A stretch of 64,000 bases of DNA, taken from assembly GCA_963702935.1 (NCBI GenBank), contig OY969772.1, positions 3,968,001 to 4,032,000 of the forward strand, given 5' to 3'. Below are positions 17,397-26,809 of this stretch, one piece after another. This DNA comes from DAOTWA01 sp963702935. Lineage in GTDB: Bacteria; Chloroflexota; Anaerolineae; Anaerolineales; Anaerolineaceae. Made by a program: the position numbers and the translations under genes. Positions within the stretch are counted from its first letter, which is position 1. Every line of letters begins with the position of its first letter. The notes below the pieces were generated by a model. It was not told the origin of the DNA. It saw only the letters and a list, made by a program, of their open reading frames with translations, and did not search any database.

Positions 17397-19740
17397 ATGG
17401 ACATTTTAGGTCTTGCCAGGCATGGGCTCAATAGTTTTGAGCAAATTGCCGTCATCTGTGTCTTGGTCGTGTCGCTGATTAGCTTGGCTTACGCCTGGCT
17501 ATTGCGCGGCACCGTCCTTGAAAAGGATAAAGGCACAAAGAAGATGCAAGAGGTGTGGGATGCGATCCGGATTGGCGCAGACAGCTATCTGAACCGCCAA
17601 TTGAAGACCATCCTGCCCGCCATTGGGCTGTTGGCCATCGCGCTTTTCTTGAGCGTATACATCGTGCCACCCAGCCAGGAAGCGCTGGAAGAATTCCCCA
17701 ATAACACCCAAATCATCATTGCCTTTGGGCGCACGATCGCCTTCGTCCTGGGGGCGTCTTTCTCCCTGATCGTGGGCCAGCTTGGGATGCGGATGGCGAT
17801 CCAGGCCAACGTGCGCGCGGCCTCTGCGGCTCGCCGGGGCTTCAATGAGGCCCTGTCGATCGCCTATTACGCGGGCACCATCACGGGCATGTTGACGGAC
17901 GGCCTGGGGCTGTTGGGAGGAACGGTCATCTTCATTATCTTCGGAAAGGCCGCTCCGGATGCCTTGCTGGGCTACGGGTTCGGCGGCACGCTGCTGGCGC
18001 TGTTCATGCGCGTGGGAGGTGGAATTTACACCAAGGCGGCGGACGTAGGCGCAGACCTGGTGGGCAAGGTGGAAAAGGACATTCCCGAAGACGACCCGCG
18101 CAATGCGGCCGTGATCGCGGACCTGGTGGGAGACAACGTGGGCGACTGCGCGGGCATGGCGGCGGACATCTTCGAGAGCTACGAAGTCACCATCGTGTCC
18201 TCCCTGATCCTGGGGTTGGCCCTGGTAACGGCGGACCCAAATCATAGTTTGATGTGGATCGTTTACCCGCTGATCGTGCGCGGCATCGGTATCATTAGCT
18301 CGATCCTGGGCACTTTCGCGGTGCCTATCTGGGAAAAATTCCCTATCAGCTTCATGCGCGCTAAAGACGCCGAAGAGTCGATGTTCCGCTCGTACGAGAT
18401 TTCCAGCGTCAACACGATCTTCTGGTCCTTCCTGGTGGCCATCCTGTACGCGGGGAATTGGAAGCTGGGCATGTTGACCACGATTGGCGTGGGGCTGGCG
18501 GTGGCGTTCAACCCACTGACCTCTTACTTCACTTCGACCAAGCGCACGCCAGTGAAAGACATCGTCAAATCGACCGCCACCGGCCCGGCGACCACCATCC
18601 TCTCCGGCCTTTCGGTAGGCATGGAGTCCAGTGTTTGGGCGCTGTGCGCGATTGCGATCAGTTTCGTGCTGGCTCTGCTGCTCTTCGGCGCGCAAGGCTC
18701 GCTGTACGTGCTGTATGCGGTAGCTTTGGTTGGCATCGGGATGCTCAGCCAAACCGGGAACAACGTGGCCATGGACTCTTACGGGCCTATCTCGGATAAT
18801 GCCAATGGCATTGGTGAGATGGCCTGGCACGACATGGACGATGAGGAAACCTTAAAAGCGCGCCAGATCATGGCCGATCTGGATGCGGTGGGAAACACCA
18901 CGAAAGCCATCACCAAGGGAGTGGCTATCGCCTCGGCAGTCATCGCGGCGGTGAGTTTGTTCTATTCCTTTATCACGGACGTAGGACGCGTGCAGGCCAA
19001 CCTCGGTTTGCCGGTGATGGGAGCCATCCGCGTGTCGGATACGAAAGTCTTCATCGGCTTCCTGCTGGGCGGCGCGTTGCCGTGGCTGTTCAGCTCACTT
19101 TCCATCCGCGCGGTGTCTCGGGCGGCCAGTGAAATCGTCGAAGAAGTGCGCAAGCAGTTCCGCATTCCGGGGCTGATGGAGGGCAAGGTCCAACCGGACT
19201 ATGCCAAAGTGGTGGGCATCTCTACGCGCTCTGCGCAGAAGGAGCTCATCCCTCTGGCGACCATCGCGGTGCTCATGCCGCTGCTGGTCGGGCTGGTGCT
19301 GCAAGTGGAAGCCCTAGGCGGTTTCCTGGCGGGGGTGATCTTGAGCGGACAGCTCCTGGCGGTGTTCATGTCCAACGCGGGCGGCGCCTGGGACAACGCC
19401 AAGAAGTCCATCGAGGATGAGCCGCGTAATTTGGCCCTAAATACTGGGAAAGGCTCCGAGCGCCACAAGGCCAGCGTGGTAGGCGATACTGTCGGGAGAT
19501 CCCCTCAAGGATACGGCCGGCCCGGCGTTGAACCCGATGGTCAAGGTGGTGAACCTGGTCAGCTTGATCGCCGCACCCATCATCGTACAATACGAGAATC
19601 TGGGTGTGGTAGGCTGGATCGTGGTGGCCCTGCTGGCCGCCGGCGTGGTGTGGGGCATCTTGCAGAGCAAGAAGCCGGCGCCTTCCCTGCTGGAGGAAGT
19701 TCCTCAGGCCGCCAGTGGCAGGCCTATCGACGGAGATTGA
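17397..19740 (+). CDS. hppA: membrane-bound proton-translocating pyrophosphatase (K+-independent type by motif), one frameshift
   Basis: About 780 residues and some 15 membrane segments. It couples PPi hydrolysis to ion pumping across the cytoplasmic membrane. Catalytic acidic motifs are present: ADVGADLVGKVEKDIPEDDP, VGDNVGDCAGMAADIFE, DSYGPISDNANGIGEMA and NAGGAWDNAKK. In GNTTKAITKG the Lys replaces the Ala that marks K+-dependent enzymes, so K+-independent proton pumping is inferred from known mutagenesis of the family. An extra G near 19495 (GTCGGGAGA for GTCGGAGAT) breaks the last 80 codons; correction gives GDTVGDPLKDTAGPALNP, a conserved end block. Start ATG 17397 has CGGAGGG 6 nt upstream. 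A strong terminator follows. Confidence 0.94.
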
Positions 19741-19768
19741 AAGCGTAGAAGCTTAAATCAGATAAATG

Positions 19769-19800
19769 GCCCCCGGAGATCGATCTCCGGGGGCTTTTTT
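19769..19800 (+). terminator. intrinsic terminator of hppA
   Basis: GCCCCCGGAGAT-CG-ATCTCCGGGGGC followed by T6. A 12-bp perfect stem 28 nt after the stop codon. Confidence 0.95.
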
Positions 19801-19828
19801 GCTTTCATTCCACAGCCCCTCTTTGCCC

Positions 19829-21238
19829 TCATCCCCGGCCCTTCTCCCGCCGGGAGGGGGGTGAAGAGAGCTGGCGCTGCTTCGGCAGGATGAGGTCGAT
19901 CATGTGTGCGAGGCCGTAAGCGCACCAAAGGCAGGCTATCAACGCCAGGGGAACCCAGTAGCGCTGATAGGGGAGGGGGACGGCGGCCAGCAAAGCCGCG
20001 CTCTGAAGCAGAGTCGCCAGGAGGAGGAGAGATAAGCTGCGCCGGTAAGGAGCGCCGGGCCGAAGCAAATTGCTTATCCCCAGGAGCAGGCCAAATAAAG
20101 TGAAAGCGAGCACGATCAGGCCGCCCAGGGCGCCTCGCAACAGGGTGTTCAGGGGATTTCCCAGGTAGGCGCGCTCGGCGGCGGCCGTTTCTGCCCGGTA
20201 ATTTCCGACGTCGTAGATGGCCGGCGGCGTGATGAAGGTATTGCCGATCAGGCCCACGGCTTTTTGCAGGGGGCTGTTCAAGACCTGGCCGGGGGCCAGG
20301 CTCTCCAGGGTGGCTACCTGGCGCTGAACGAGATCCTGCCTGGCCTGCCAGGCAGATAGAGCGGCCTGTAGGGGGCTTCCCCAAAGGAAGGGATTCAACG
20401 CCAGAGTGACGCCGCCAAAGACGGCTAACAGCGCGGCCACGCGGAGCAAGGCGGGCTTGACGCCCTTCCAGCGGAGAGATGGCTTCACTGGAAGGACGGT
20501 TTCCTCACGCGGATGCTCCTGTAGAGATGGAAGCCAGAGGACGGCGAGGAGGCCCACGGGCAGCAAGGCGATAGCGGACTGCTTGGCGTTGAACGCCAGG
20601 GCCAGGGCCAGGCCGATCAGCCAGGGCCTGGGGCGACCGGCGAGAATGGCCCACAGCGAGAAGGCGATCCCGAAGGCCAGGGCGCCTTCCGCCATGGCGC
20701 GGCGGGTGTGCAACAGGATCAACGCGTTGGTAGCCGCCAGGAGCACCGCCAGCAGCCCGACGCCGGGCTTGCCGATTTTCTTCCCGCTCCAATAAAGGCA
20801 GGTGAGGGTGAAGGGAAATAGCGCGGCGACGGCCAGCCGGCCGGCCAGTAAGGCGGCCGGTGTGGGCAGCGCGCCGGCCGCCTGGTTTTCGCTCCAGGTT
20901 TGCGACCAATCCCAATCAACCGGCGTGGGGGGCTGGCCGGCGATCCACCCGCCCAGGCCCACCAGGTAACGCGTCAAGGGCGCGTCGACCTCGCGGTAAT
21001 ACTGCCTGAGATCCCCTTCTTGACCGGGCAGCCAGGCCAGGCTCGCGGGGCTGCGCCAGAGGGACTCGAAGTCGGCGCTCATGAAGAGCTGGGTGGCTTC
21101 ATCGGGATGGAAGGGAACGCTGGCGACTCCCCAGAAATAAAAGACCGAAGCCAGGAACAGCAGAAGCAGGAATAACCTGTCCGGCCAACCGGCAAGCATG
21201 GGGTTGCGCGCAGTGATCCTCGTGGGCTGTGAGTGCAT
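19829..21238 (-). CDS. GT-C type membrane glycosyltransferase (family 39/ArnT-like)
   Basis: About 469 residues from ATG 21238. The frame runs upstream to 21544, but that part is low in hydrophobicity and overlaps the divergent gene at 21368, so it was rejected. After the first membrane segment comes ASVPFHPDEATQLFMSADF; the Asp-Glu pair in the first loop is the catalytic signature of lipid-phosphate-sugar transferases. About ten more membrane segments follow. Such enzymes move a sugar from a polyprenyl carrier to a protein or glycan outside the membrane. The acceptor is unknown. The C-terminus is rich in basic residues (PPSRREKGRG). Confidence 0.75.
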   Translation of the reverse strand: MHSQPTRITARNPMLAGWPDRLFLLLLFLASVFYFWGVASVPFHPDEATQLFMSADFESLWRSPASLAWLPGQEGDLRQYYREVDAPLTRYLVGLGGWIAGQPPTPVDWDWSQTWSENQAAGALPTPAALLAGRLAVAALFPFTLTCLYWSGKKIGKPGVGLLAVLLAATNALILLHTRRAMAEGALAFGIAFSLWAILAGRPRPWLIGLALALAFNAKQSAIALLPVGLLAVLWLPSLQEHPREETVLPVKPSLRWKGVKPALLRVAALLAVFGGVTLALNPFLWGSPLQAALSAWQARQDLVQRQVATLESLAPGQVLNSPLQKAVGLIGNTFITPPAIYDVGNYRAETAAAERAYLGNPLNTLLRGALGGLIVLAFTLFGLLLGISNLLRPGAPYRRSLSLLLLATLLQSAALLAAVPLPYQRYWVPLALIACLWCAYGLAHMIDLILPKQRQLSSPPSRREKGRG

Positions 21239-21367
21239 TTGGTGTAAAATAGGCTGGCAAGCCCAAACGTGTAAAAAGTGTATTGTGCGGGTCGGGACTT
21301 CAAGGATGATTATACGATCGGTGGAGAGCCAGGTCAAATGATCTGGCCGTGACAAGAGGATCGGACA

Positions 21368-23020
21368 ATGCGCATCCCGCAAATGGGCGCTTCTAAAATC
21401 CCCCGCTTGAAAAAAGAGCCTCTGGCCTTGATGGGCGTCCTCCTGGCGGCAGCCGGGGTCAAGGCGGCTTTGACGCTTGGCGGCCGGGTGCCTTTCAACG
21501 CGGACGAAGCCGTGGTGGCTCTGATGGCCCGGCACATCTTGCAAGGCGAGCGCCCCATCTTTTTCTATGGGCAGGCTTACATGGGCAGCCTGGACGCCTT
21601 TTTGATCGCCGGCGCGTTCAAGCTGCTGGGCGAGCAGGTGTGGGTGATGCGCCTCGTACAGGGGCTTTTGTATTTGGGCGTCCTGGTGAGTGTCTATTGG
21701 ATCGGCAGGGAGGGATTTGGATCGGCGCGTATTGGGCTGATCGCGGCGGCGCTCCTGGCCGTGCCGGTGGTCAACGTCAGCCTGTACACGACCGCCACGT
21801 TAGGGGGATATGGGGAAGCGCTGCTGATCGGCAATCTGCTGCTCTGGCTTGGGATGCGCATAGCCAATGTATTCCGCGAGCAAGGTGCAAGGAGCCTGTC
21901 CTTGTGGAAGCTGGTCCTGGGCTGGGGATTCCTGGCAGGATTGGGCTTCTGGGCTTTTGGCTTCAGCCTGGTGTACGCAATCCCGGTGGGCGTGTACCTG
22001 CTCGTCCTGGTCGGGCGGCGCGCGCCGTCTGGCGTTCTGAAGCTGGCCGGGGTGACCCTGATAGGGTTCGTCCTGGGGGCCTCGCCGGTATGGGTCTACG
22101 TTTGGAAGAACGGCCTGGCCCAACTGGTGCGCGAGCTTTCCGGGAGGCGCCATCGCCCTGCGGAACGTCCCGGCGCTCCAGCAGATCGGCGGCCACCTGG
22201 TCAACTTGCTGGCCCTGGGCACGACGGTGGTGTTGGAATTCAGGCCGCCCTGGGAGGTGCGCTGGCTGGCCTTGCCCCTGCTGCCGGTGATGCTCCTGTT
22301 TTGGGGGATCGTCCTGGCGTTTTCCTTTAGAAAAATGAGGCAGGCCGGCCCGGCCCGGGACACCTTCTGCCTCTTGGGAGGCATCACGGGCGTCGTCCTG
22401 GCGGCTTTCATCTTTACGCCCTTCGGGCTGGATCCGTCGGGGAGATATTTCCTGCCGGTCGAGATCGCCCTGGCCTTCTTCGCGGCGGCCTGGATCGGCT
22501 CGACGCAATTCAAGCGCAAGCTCTACCCCGCCGGCCTGCTCGGTCTGGTGATCGTCTTAACCTGACCGGCACTGTGCAGTGCGCTTTGCGCTTTCCGCCC
22601 GGGCTGACGACGCAATTCGATGCGCAGACCCTCATCGATCATGGCTACGACCAGCAGTTGATCGATTTTCTGGTTAAGAACAAAGAAACCTACGGATATA
22701 CGACCTATTGGGCGGCTTATCCACTGGCTTTCCTCTCCGGCGAGAAGCTGATCTTTGTGCCGCGCCTGCCTTACCACACGGACATGGTCTTCACGCCGCG
22801 GGACGACCGCTACGCCCCTTACGACGCGCAGGTGGCGAGCAGCCCGCGCGTGGCTTACATCACGGCTCGTTTCCCGGCGTTAGACGATCTCTTGCGCTCG
22901 AAGTTCACAGCCTCCGGGATAAGCTGGTCCGAGCAGCAGATTGGAGATTACCGGGTCTTCTATCGACTATCCTCGCCGCTCCGCCCGGAGGAGATCGGCC
23001 TGGGGTCGGCCCACTCTTGA
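21368..23020 (+). CDS. GT-C type membrane glycosyltransferase, two frameshifts
   Basis: About 550 residues when joined. The N-terminal segment is followed by VPFNADEAVVALMARHILQG, the acidic first-loop motif of GT-C enzymes, then FFYGQAYMGSLDAFL and some ten membrane segments, and a soluble C-terminal domain of about 140 residues. An extra G at about 22141 (correction gives ELSGGAIALRNV) and a missing A at about 22558 (VIVLNLTGTVQ) split it into three frames. Both are probably errors. It is divergent from the gene at 19829-21238 and is followed after 3 nt by the next membrane protein, so they form one unit. Confidence 0.78.
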
Positions 23021-23023
23021 GCC

Positions 23024-24550
23024 ATGAAAACAAACGCTGAAACGCCCTCCCTGGAAAGCTCCCGCCTGTTGAGCGAGCAATTCGTCTTGCTGCTCATGCT
23101 GTTGCTGGTCTTCATCATGGCGGCCAGGACGCCCGTCGACAGCGATCTGTGGTGGCACCTGAAAGCGGGTGAAGAGACCTGGAACAGCGGGCGGATCGTG
23201 ATGCAAGACAGCTTCTCCTACACCCGCCTCGGCGCGGCGTGGGTCAATCATAGCTGGCTTTCGCAAGTGGGGCTGTACCTGGCCTTTCGCGCCGGGGGCT
23301 ATGCGGCGCTGAGCTTCCTCATGGCCTCCCTGGCGGCGGTGAGCATGGGGCTGGTGTTCATGCAGATGGATGGGCCGCCCATCTTGCGCGCCTTCATTTT
23401 GGTGCTGGCGAGCGTCGTGGCTTCGACGGTGTGGACGCCCAGGCCGGAGATCGCTTCTCTGGTGTTGCTGGCGGGTCTGGCTTACCTCTTGTGGAGCTAC
23501 AAATGGCGCAGGCGCAACCACTTATGGATGCTGATCCCGCTGTTCATCCTGTGGTCCAACCTGCACGGCGGATATGCCCTGGGCCTCATCCTGGCCGGGT
23601 GTATGATCGGGGGAGAGATCCTCAACCACCTGTTGGGCTTTGCGGGCGAGGAGGTTCTCTCCTGGAAGGCGATCCGCAAGCTGGGCCTATGGACGCTGGG
23701 AGCGGCCCTGGTGGTGGCGCTCAACCCCAACGGAGTGCAGATGTGGCTGATTCCCTTCAAGACGGTGGGCGTCAACGCGCTGCAGAATTTGATCTCTGAA
23801 TGGGCTTCCCCCGATTTTCACGTGCTCTTGCAGCAATCCCTGCTATGGCTGTTCCTGGGCAGCCTGGCGGCCATCGGGCTATCGGGGCGGCGTTTGGACG
23901 GGAGCGATCTGGTCACCCTGGGCGTGTTTACCGCGATGGCGCTGGTGGCGCGGCGCAATTACGGACCGTTCGCCATCGTCGCGGCCGGGATCCTCAGCCG
24001 CCATTTGTGGCCGGCCCTTCAAGCCTGGATCGAGCGCACGCGTGAGGCGGGATCGGCTGCCTGGCGCAGGCTGGTGAGCGCGCAAGAGAATGCATCCGGG
24101 GCGCCGCCGCACATCTCCCCACGCCTGATCCAGGCGGTGATCCTTATCTTGTTTGCGCTGGTAGCGGGGCTCAAGCTGTCTCTGGCTACTTCGCCCGAGC
24201 TGATCGCGTCGGCCATCTCGAAGAGCTACCCGGCCGGCGCGGTCGCCTGGATGCAGCAAAACCATCCGGCGGGACGATTGTTCAACAGTTACAACTGGGG
24301 CGGCTACCTGATCTGGACCAACCCGGGCTATCCCGTCTTCGTGGACGGCAGGACCGACCTGTACAACGACGAGATCCTCGGGCAGTGGATCTCGGTAGTC
24401 GGCGCCCAGCCGGGATGGGAGAGCATCCTGGACAAATGGGACGTCCGCCTGGTGCTGCTCGAGCCGGACCAGCCGGTGGTCAGCCGGCTGGAAGAAAGCG
24501 GCTGGCGCATCGACTACCAGGACGCCGTGTCGGTGCTGCTCGAAAGGTAG
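23024..24550 (+). CDS. polytopic membrane protein, glycosyltransferase-like (DSDLWWHLKAGE motif)
   Basis: 508 residues, 11-12 membrane segments and a soluble C-terminal part of about 110 residues. The first loop reads PVDSDLWWHLKAGEETW, then QDSFSYTRLGAAWVNHSWLS; later WTPRPEIASL and WSNLHGGYALG. These motifs are conserved in a widespread family of membrane proteins of unproven function that resembles GT-C transferases, with the DSD pair in place of the usual catalytic acidic pair. ATG 23024 is 3 nt after the stop of the preceding transferase. The C-terminal domain (FNSYNWGGYLIWTNPGYPVF) recalls that of other genes in this cluster. Confidence 0.72.
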   Translation: MKTNAETPSLESSRLLSEQFVLLLMLLLVFIMAARTPVDSDLWWHLKAGEETWNSGRIVMQDSFSYTRLGAAWVNHSWLSQVGLYLAFRAGGYAALSFLMASLAAVSMGLVFMQMDGPPILRAFILVLASVVASTVWTPRPEIASLVLLAGLAYLLWSYKWRRRNHLWMLIPLFILWSNLHGGYALGLILAGCMIGGEILNHLLGFAGEEVLSWKAIRKLGLWTLGAALVVALNPNGVQMWLIPFKTVGVNALQNLISEWASPDFHVLLQQSLLWLFLGSLAAIGLSGRRLDGSDLVTLGVFTAMALVARRNYGPFAIVAAGILSRHLWPALQAWIERTREAGSAAWRRLVSAQENASGAPPHISPRLIQAVILILFALVAGLKLSLATSPELIASAISKSYPAGAVAWMQQNHPAGRLFNSYNWGGYLIWTNPGYPVFVDGRTDLYNDEILGQWISVVGAQPGWESILDKWDVRLVLLEPDQPVVSRLEESGWRIDYQDAVSVLLER

Positions 24551-24557
24551 GAGCCGG

Positions 24558-25362
24558 TCAGCCCGTTCCCGCCAGGTCGCCGTAGATGTCCGCGCGCCGG
24601 TCGCCGAACACCGGAATGTGCTGGCGTACCCGCGCGACTTCCTTCAGATCCAGCGAGGCGGTCAATAAGGCTTCGTCGACCTCAGTCCCCTCGACCAGGG
24701 TTTCCCCCCAGGGATTGAGCAGCACGCTGCGGCCGCCAAAGACTTCGCCCTTGCTCTCGCCGACGCGATTGACGGCGGCAATGAAAACCTGATTCTCGAT
24801 GGCGCGCGCCCGCAATAGGGCGCTCCAATGCTGGATGCGCCTGGACGGCCATTCGGCCGGCAGGAGGATCAGCTCCGCGCCGCGTAAGCCGTAATAGCGG
24901 AACATCTCCGGGAAGCGCAAATCGTAGCAGATGCCCAGGCCGGCGCGGCCCCAGGCGGCGTCCGCGACGACCAGCTCATTCCCGGCGGTCAGCCACTTCT
25001 CCTCGTCCATCAAGCGGAACAGGTGGATCTTGCGGTAAAGGCCCAGGATCCCCCCGTCTGAGCCAAACAGCACGAAGGTGTTGAAAGCCTGATCTCCGCG
25101 CCTTTCCAGCAGCGAGCCGCCCAGGCCGATGTGATGTTCTTTGGCCAGCCCGCGCAAGCGGCTGAACAGCCCATCCTCGAATGGGCGTGGCGTACCTCCC
25201 CCAGTTTTCCAGGTCGTATCCGGTGGACCACAGCTCGGGAAAGAGCACCAGATCGCTTCCCAGGCGCGAGGCCTCGGCCACCCAGGCAGACAGCCTGGCG
25301 TAATTCTTCTCCGGCTCAGCCAGGAGCACATCCATTTGGCCCAGCGAGATTTGAATACCCAT
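24558..25362 (-). CDS. carbon-nitrogen hydrolase (nitrilase superfamily), one frameshift
   Basis: About 267 residues. The catalytic Glu-Lys-Cys triad is visible: FPELWSTGYDL, LYRKIHLF and GICYDLRFPEMFRYY. These enzymes hydrolyse amides of small molecules; the closest fit by motif is the omega-amidase/deaminated-glutathione amidase group, but the substrate is not set by sequence alone. Start ATG 25362 (MGIQISLGQMDV). An extra C in the CCC run at about 25186 shifts the frame; removal gives YATPFEDGLFSRLRGLA. It converges on the preceding gene with a 7-nt gap and interrupts the glycosyltransferase cluster on the opposite strand. Confidence 0.88.
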
Positions 25363-25410
25363 AAGCCCATCCTCACAGACGATAAATTTGTAAGCTGAAT
25401 TGTACCTTGA

Positions 25411-25439
25411 TTGACCCTGGGGGGGAATAAGTGTACAAT
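25411..25439 (+). promoter_or_regulatory. promoter of the GT87-like gene
   Basis: TTGACC, 17-nt spacer, TACAAT. The -10 lies within GTACAATT (25433-25440), which is mirrored by AATTGTAC at 25398-25405, a perfect 8-bp inverted repeat around the core promoter. Confidence 0.72.
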
Positions 25440-25510
25440 TCCTTTCATCCACTGAGATCATTCAGGTTTCATCCACGCAGAACTCTTTGAAGCCTTAAGG
25501 AGGGCTTTCC

Positions 25511-26758
25511 TTGCCCGTGCGACGTACATTTTGGATTGCATTGTTATTGGCGCTGCTGGCGATTGGTCTGCTGGTGGGGTTGACCTGGGTTAATAATCGT
25601 TTCATTGCACAAAATACCGGTGGAAATGATTTCCTCCCGCATTGGACCGGCGCAAATTATTGGATCAAACAGGGGATCAGCCCTTACGATCCACGCGTCA
25701 GTGAAGTGGCGCAAAAGATCATCTATGGCCGGCTGGCCGACCCGGCCAAGGGGGAAGATCCGGCCCACTTCGTTTACCCGCTGTTCTCCATGATCTTTTA
25801 CGCCCCTTTTGGGCTGCTGAAGTACATTCCGGCGCGAGCCTTGTGGATGACGTTTCTCGAAGTCAGCCTGATCGGGCTGGCGCTGCTTAGCGGGCGGCTG
25901 GCCGGGTGGAAATTCACCGCCATCGGAACCACCCTGTTCGTGCTGTTTTCCCTGTTTTGGTATTACGGCGTCAGGACGCTGGTGCTGAGCCAGTTTTCGG
26001 CCATCATCGCTTTGTTGATGGTGGGGGGGCTGTTTCTGGTGACCCAGGAGAGGGACGTAGAAGGGGGAATTCTTTTAGGATTGTCCTTGTGCAACCCCCA
26101 AATGAGCTATCTCGTCGTCATTTTTGCTTTCCTGTGGGGAACGTTCGGGAAGCGGAGCAGACTTTCCTTATCGATCCTGGTGACTTTCCTGCTCTTGATG
26201 GGCTTTTCGATGGCCCTGCTCCCCGGTTGGCCCACGCAATGGCTGAGTCAAATGGTGGATACTTACACCGTTGCCGGGCGGGCCGGTTCCACCTTGTCGA
26301 TCATTGCTGGCAAGATGCCCGGCATCGGCCAGCCGCTCAGCCTGTTCCTGAACGGCCTGGCTTACGCCTACCTGCTGTTCGAGTGGGTGCGCGCCTGGAG
26401 AAACAACGAGAGCTGGTTCCTGTGGACGGCCTTGATGACGTTGGTCATCACCAACCTGGTGACTTTTCGCAGCGCTACGACCAATTTCATCGTCCTTCTT
26501 CCGCCGCTCTTGCTCATCCTCAGGATCATTCACGAAAGGTGGGGAAGGATCGGGCAGGGCATCGCCTGGTTCATTTTATTGGCGTTTTTCGCCGGCCTGT
26601 GGGGCCTCTATCTGGCGACTTCGCACGGCCTGGTGGAAAGCGGATTCATGTTCCTGCCGGTGCCTTTCTTTTGTATTTTGGGTCTGTGGTGGGTGCGATG
26701 GTGGGTCATCCGCCCTCCGAAGCTGTTGTTCGACGTGATCCGAGAGTTTGAGGCCTGA
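25511..26758 (+). CDS. DUF2029/GT87-family membrane glycosyltransferase
   Basis: 415 residues from TTG 25511 with AAGGAGGG 6 nt upstream. About ten membrane segments. The first extracytoplasmic loop reads GGNDFLPHWTGANYWIKQG, then SPYDPRVSEVAQ and FVYPLFSMIFYAPFGLLK, as in the DUF2029 (GT87) family that includes mycobacterial polyprenyl-phosphate mannosyl/arabinosyltransferases. These take sugars from polyprenyl-phosphate carriers. The sugar and acceptor are unknown. First of six membrane genes on the plus strand to 34717. Confidence 0.8.
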   Translation: MPVRRTFWIALLLALLAIGLLVGLTWVNNRFIAQNTGGNDFLPHWTGANYWIKQGISPYDPRVSEVAQKIIYGRLADPAKGEDPAHFVYPLFSMIFYAPFGLLKYIPARALWMTFLEVSLIGLALLSGRLAGWKFTAIGTTLFVLFSLFWYYGVRTLVLSQFSAIIALLMVGGLFLVTQERDVEGGILLGLSLCNPQMSYLVVIFAFLWGTFGKRSRLSLSILVTFLLLMGFSMALLPGWPTQWLSQMVDTYTVAGRAGSTLSIIAGKMPGIGQPLSLFLNGLAYAYLLFEWVRAWRNNESWFLWTALMTLVITNLVTFRSATTNFIVLLPPLLLILRIIHERWGRIGQGIAWFILLAFFAGLWGLYLATSHGLVESGFMFLPVPFFCILGLWWVRWWVIRPPKLLFDVIREFEA

Positions 26759-26809
26759 ACAAACTATCCATTTCGCTCGTCCCATTCTTCATCATCCACC
26801 AGGGGTACT

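Noticed and set aside
17499..18830. 443-codon minus-strand frame inside hppA
   Set aside because: Antisense shadow; the plus strand holds all pyrophosphatase motifs.
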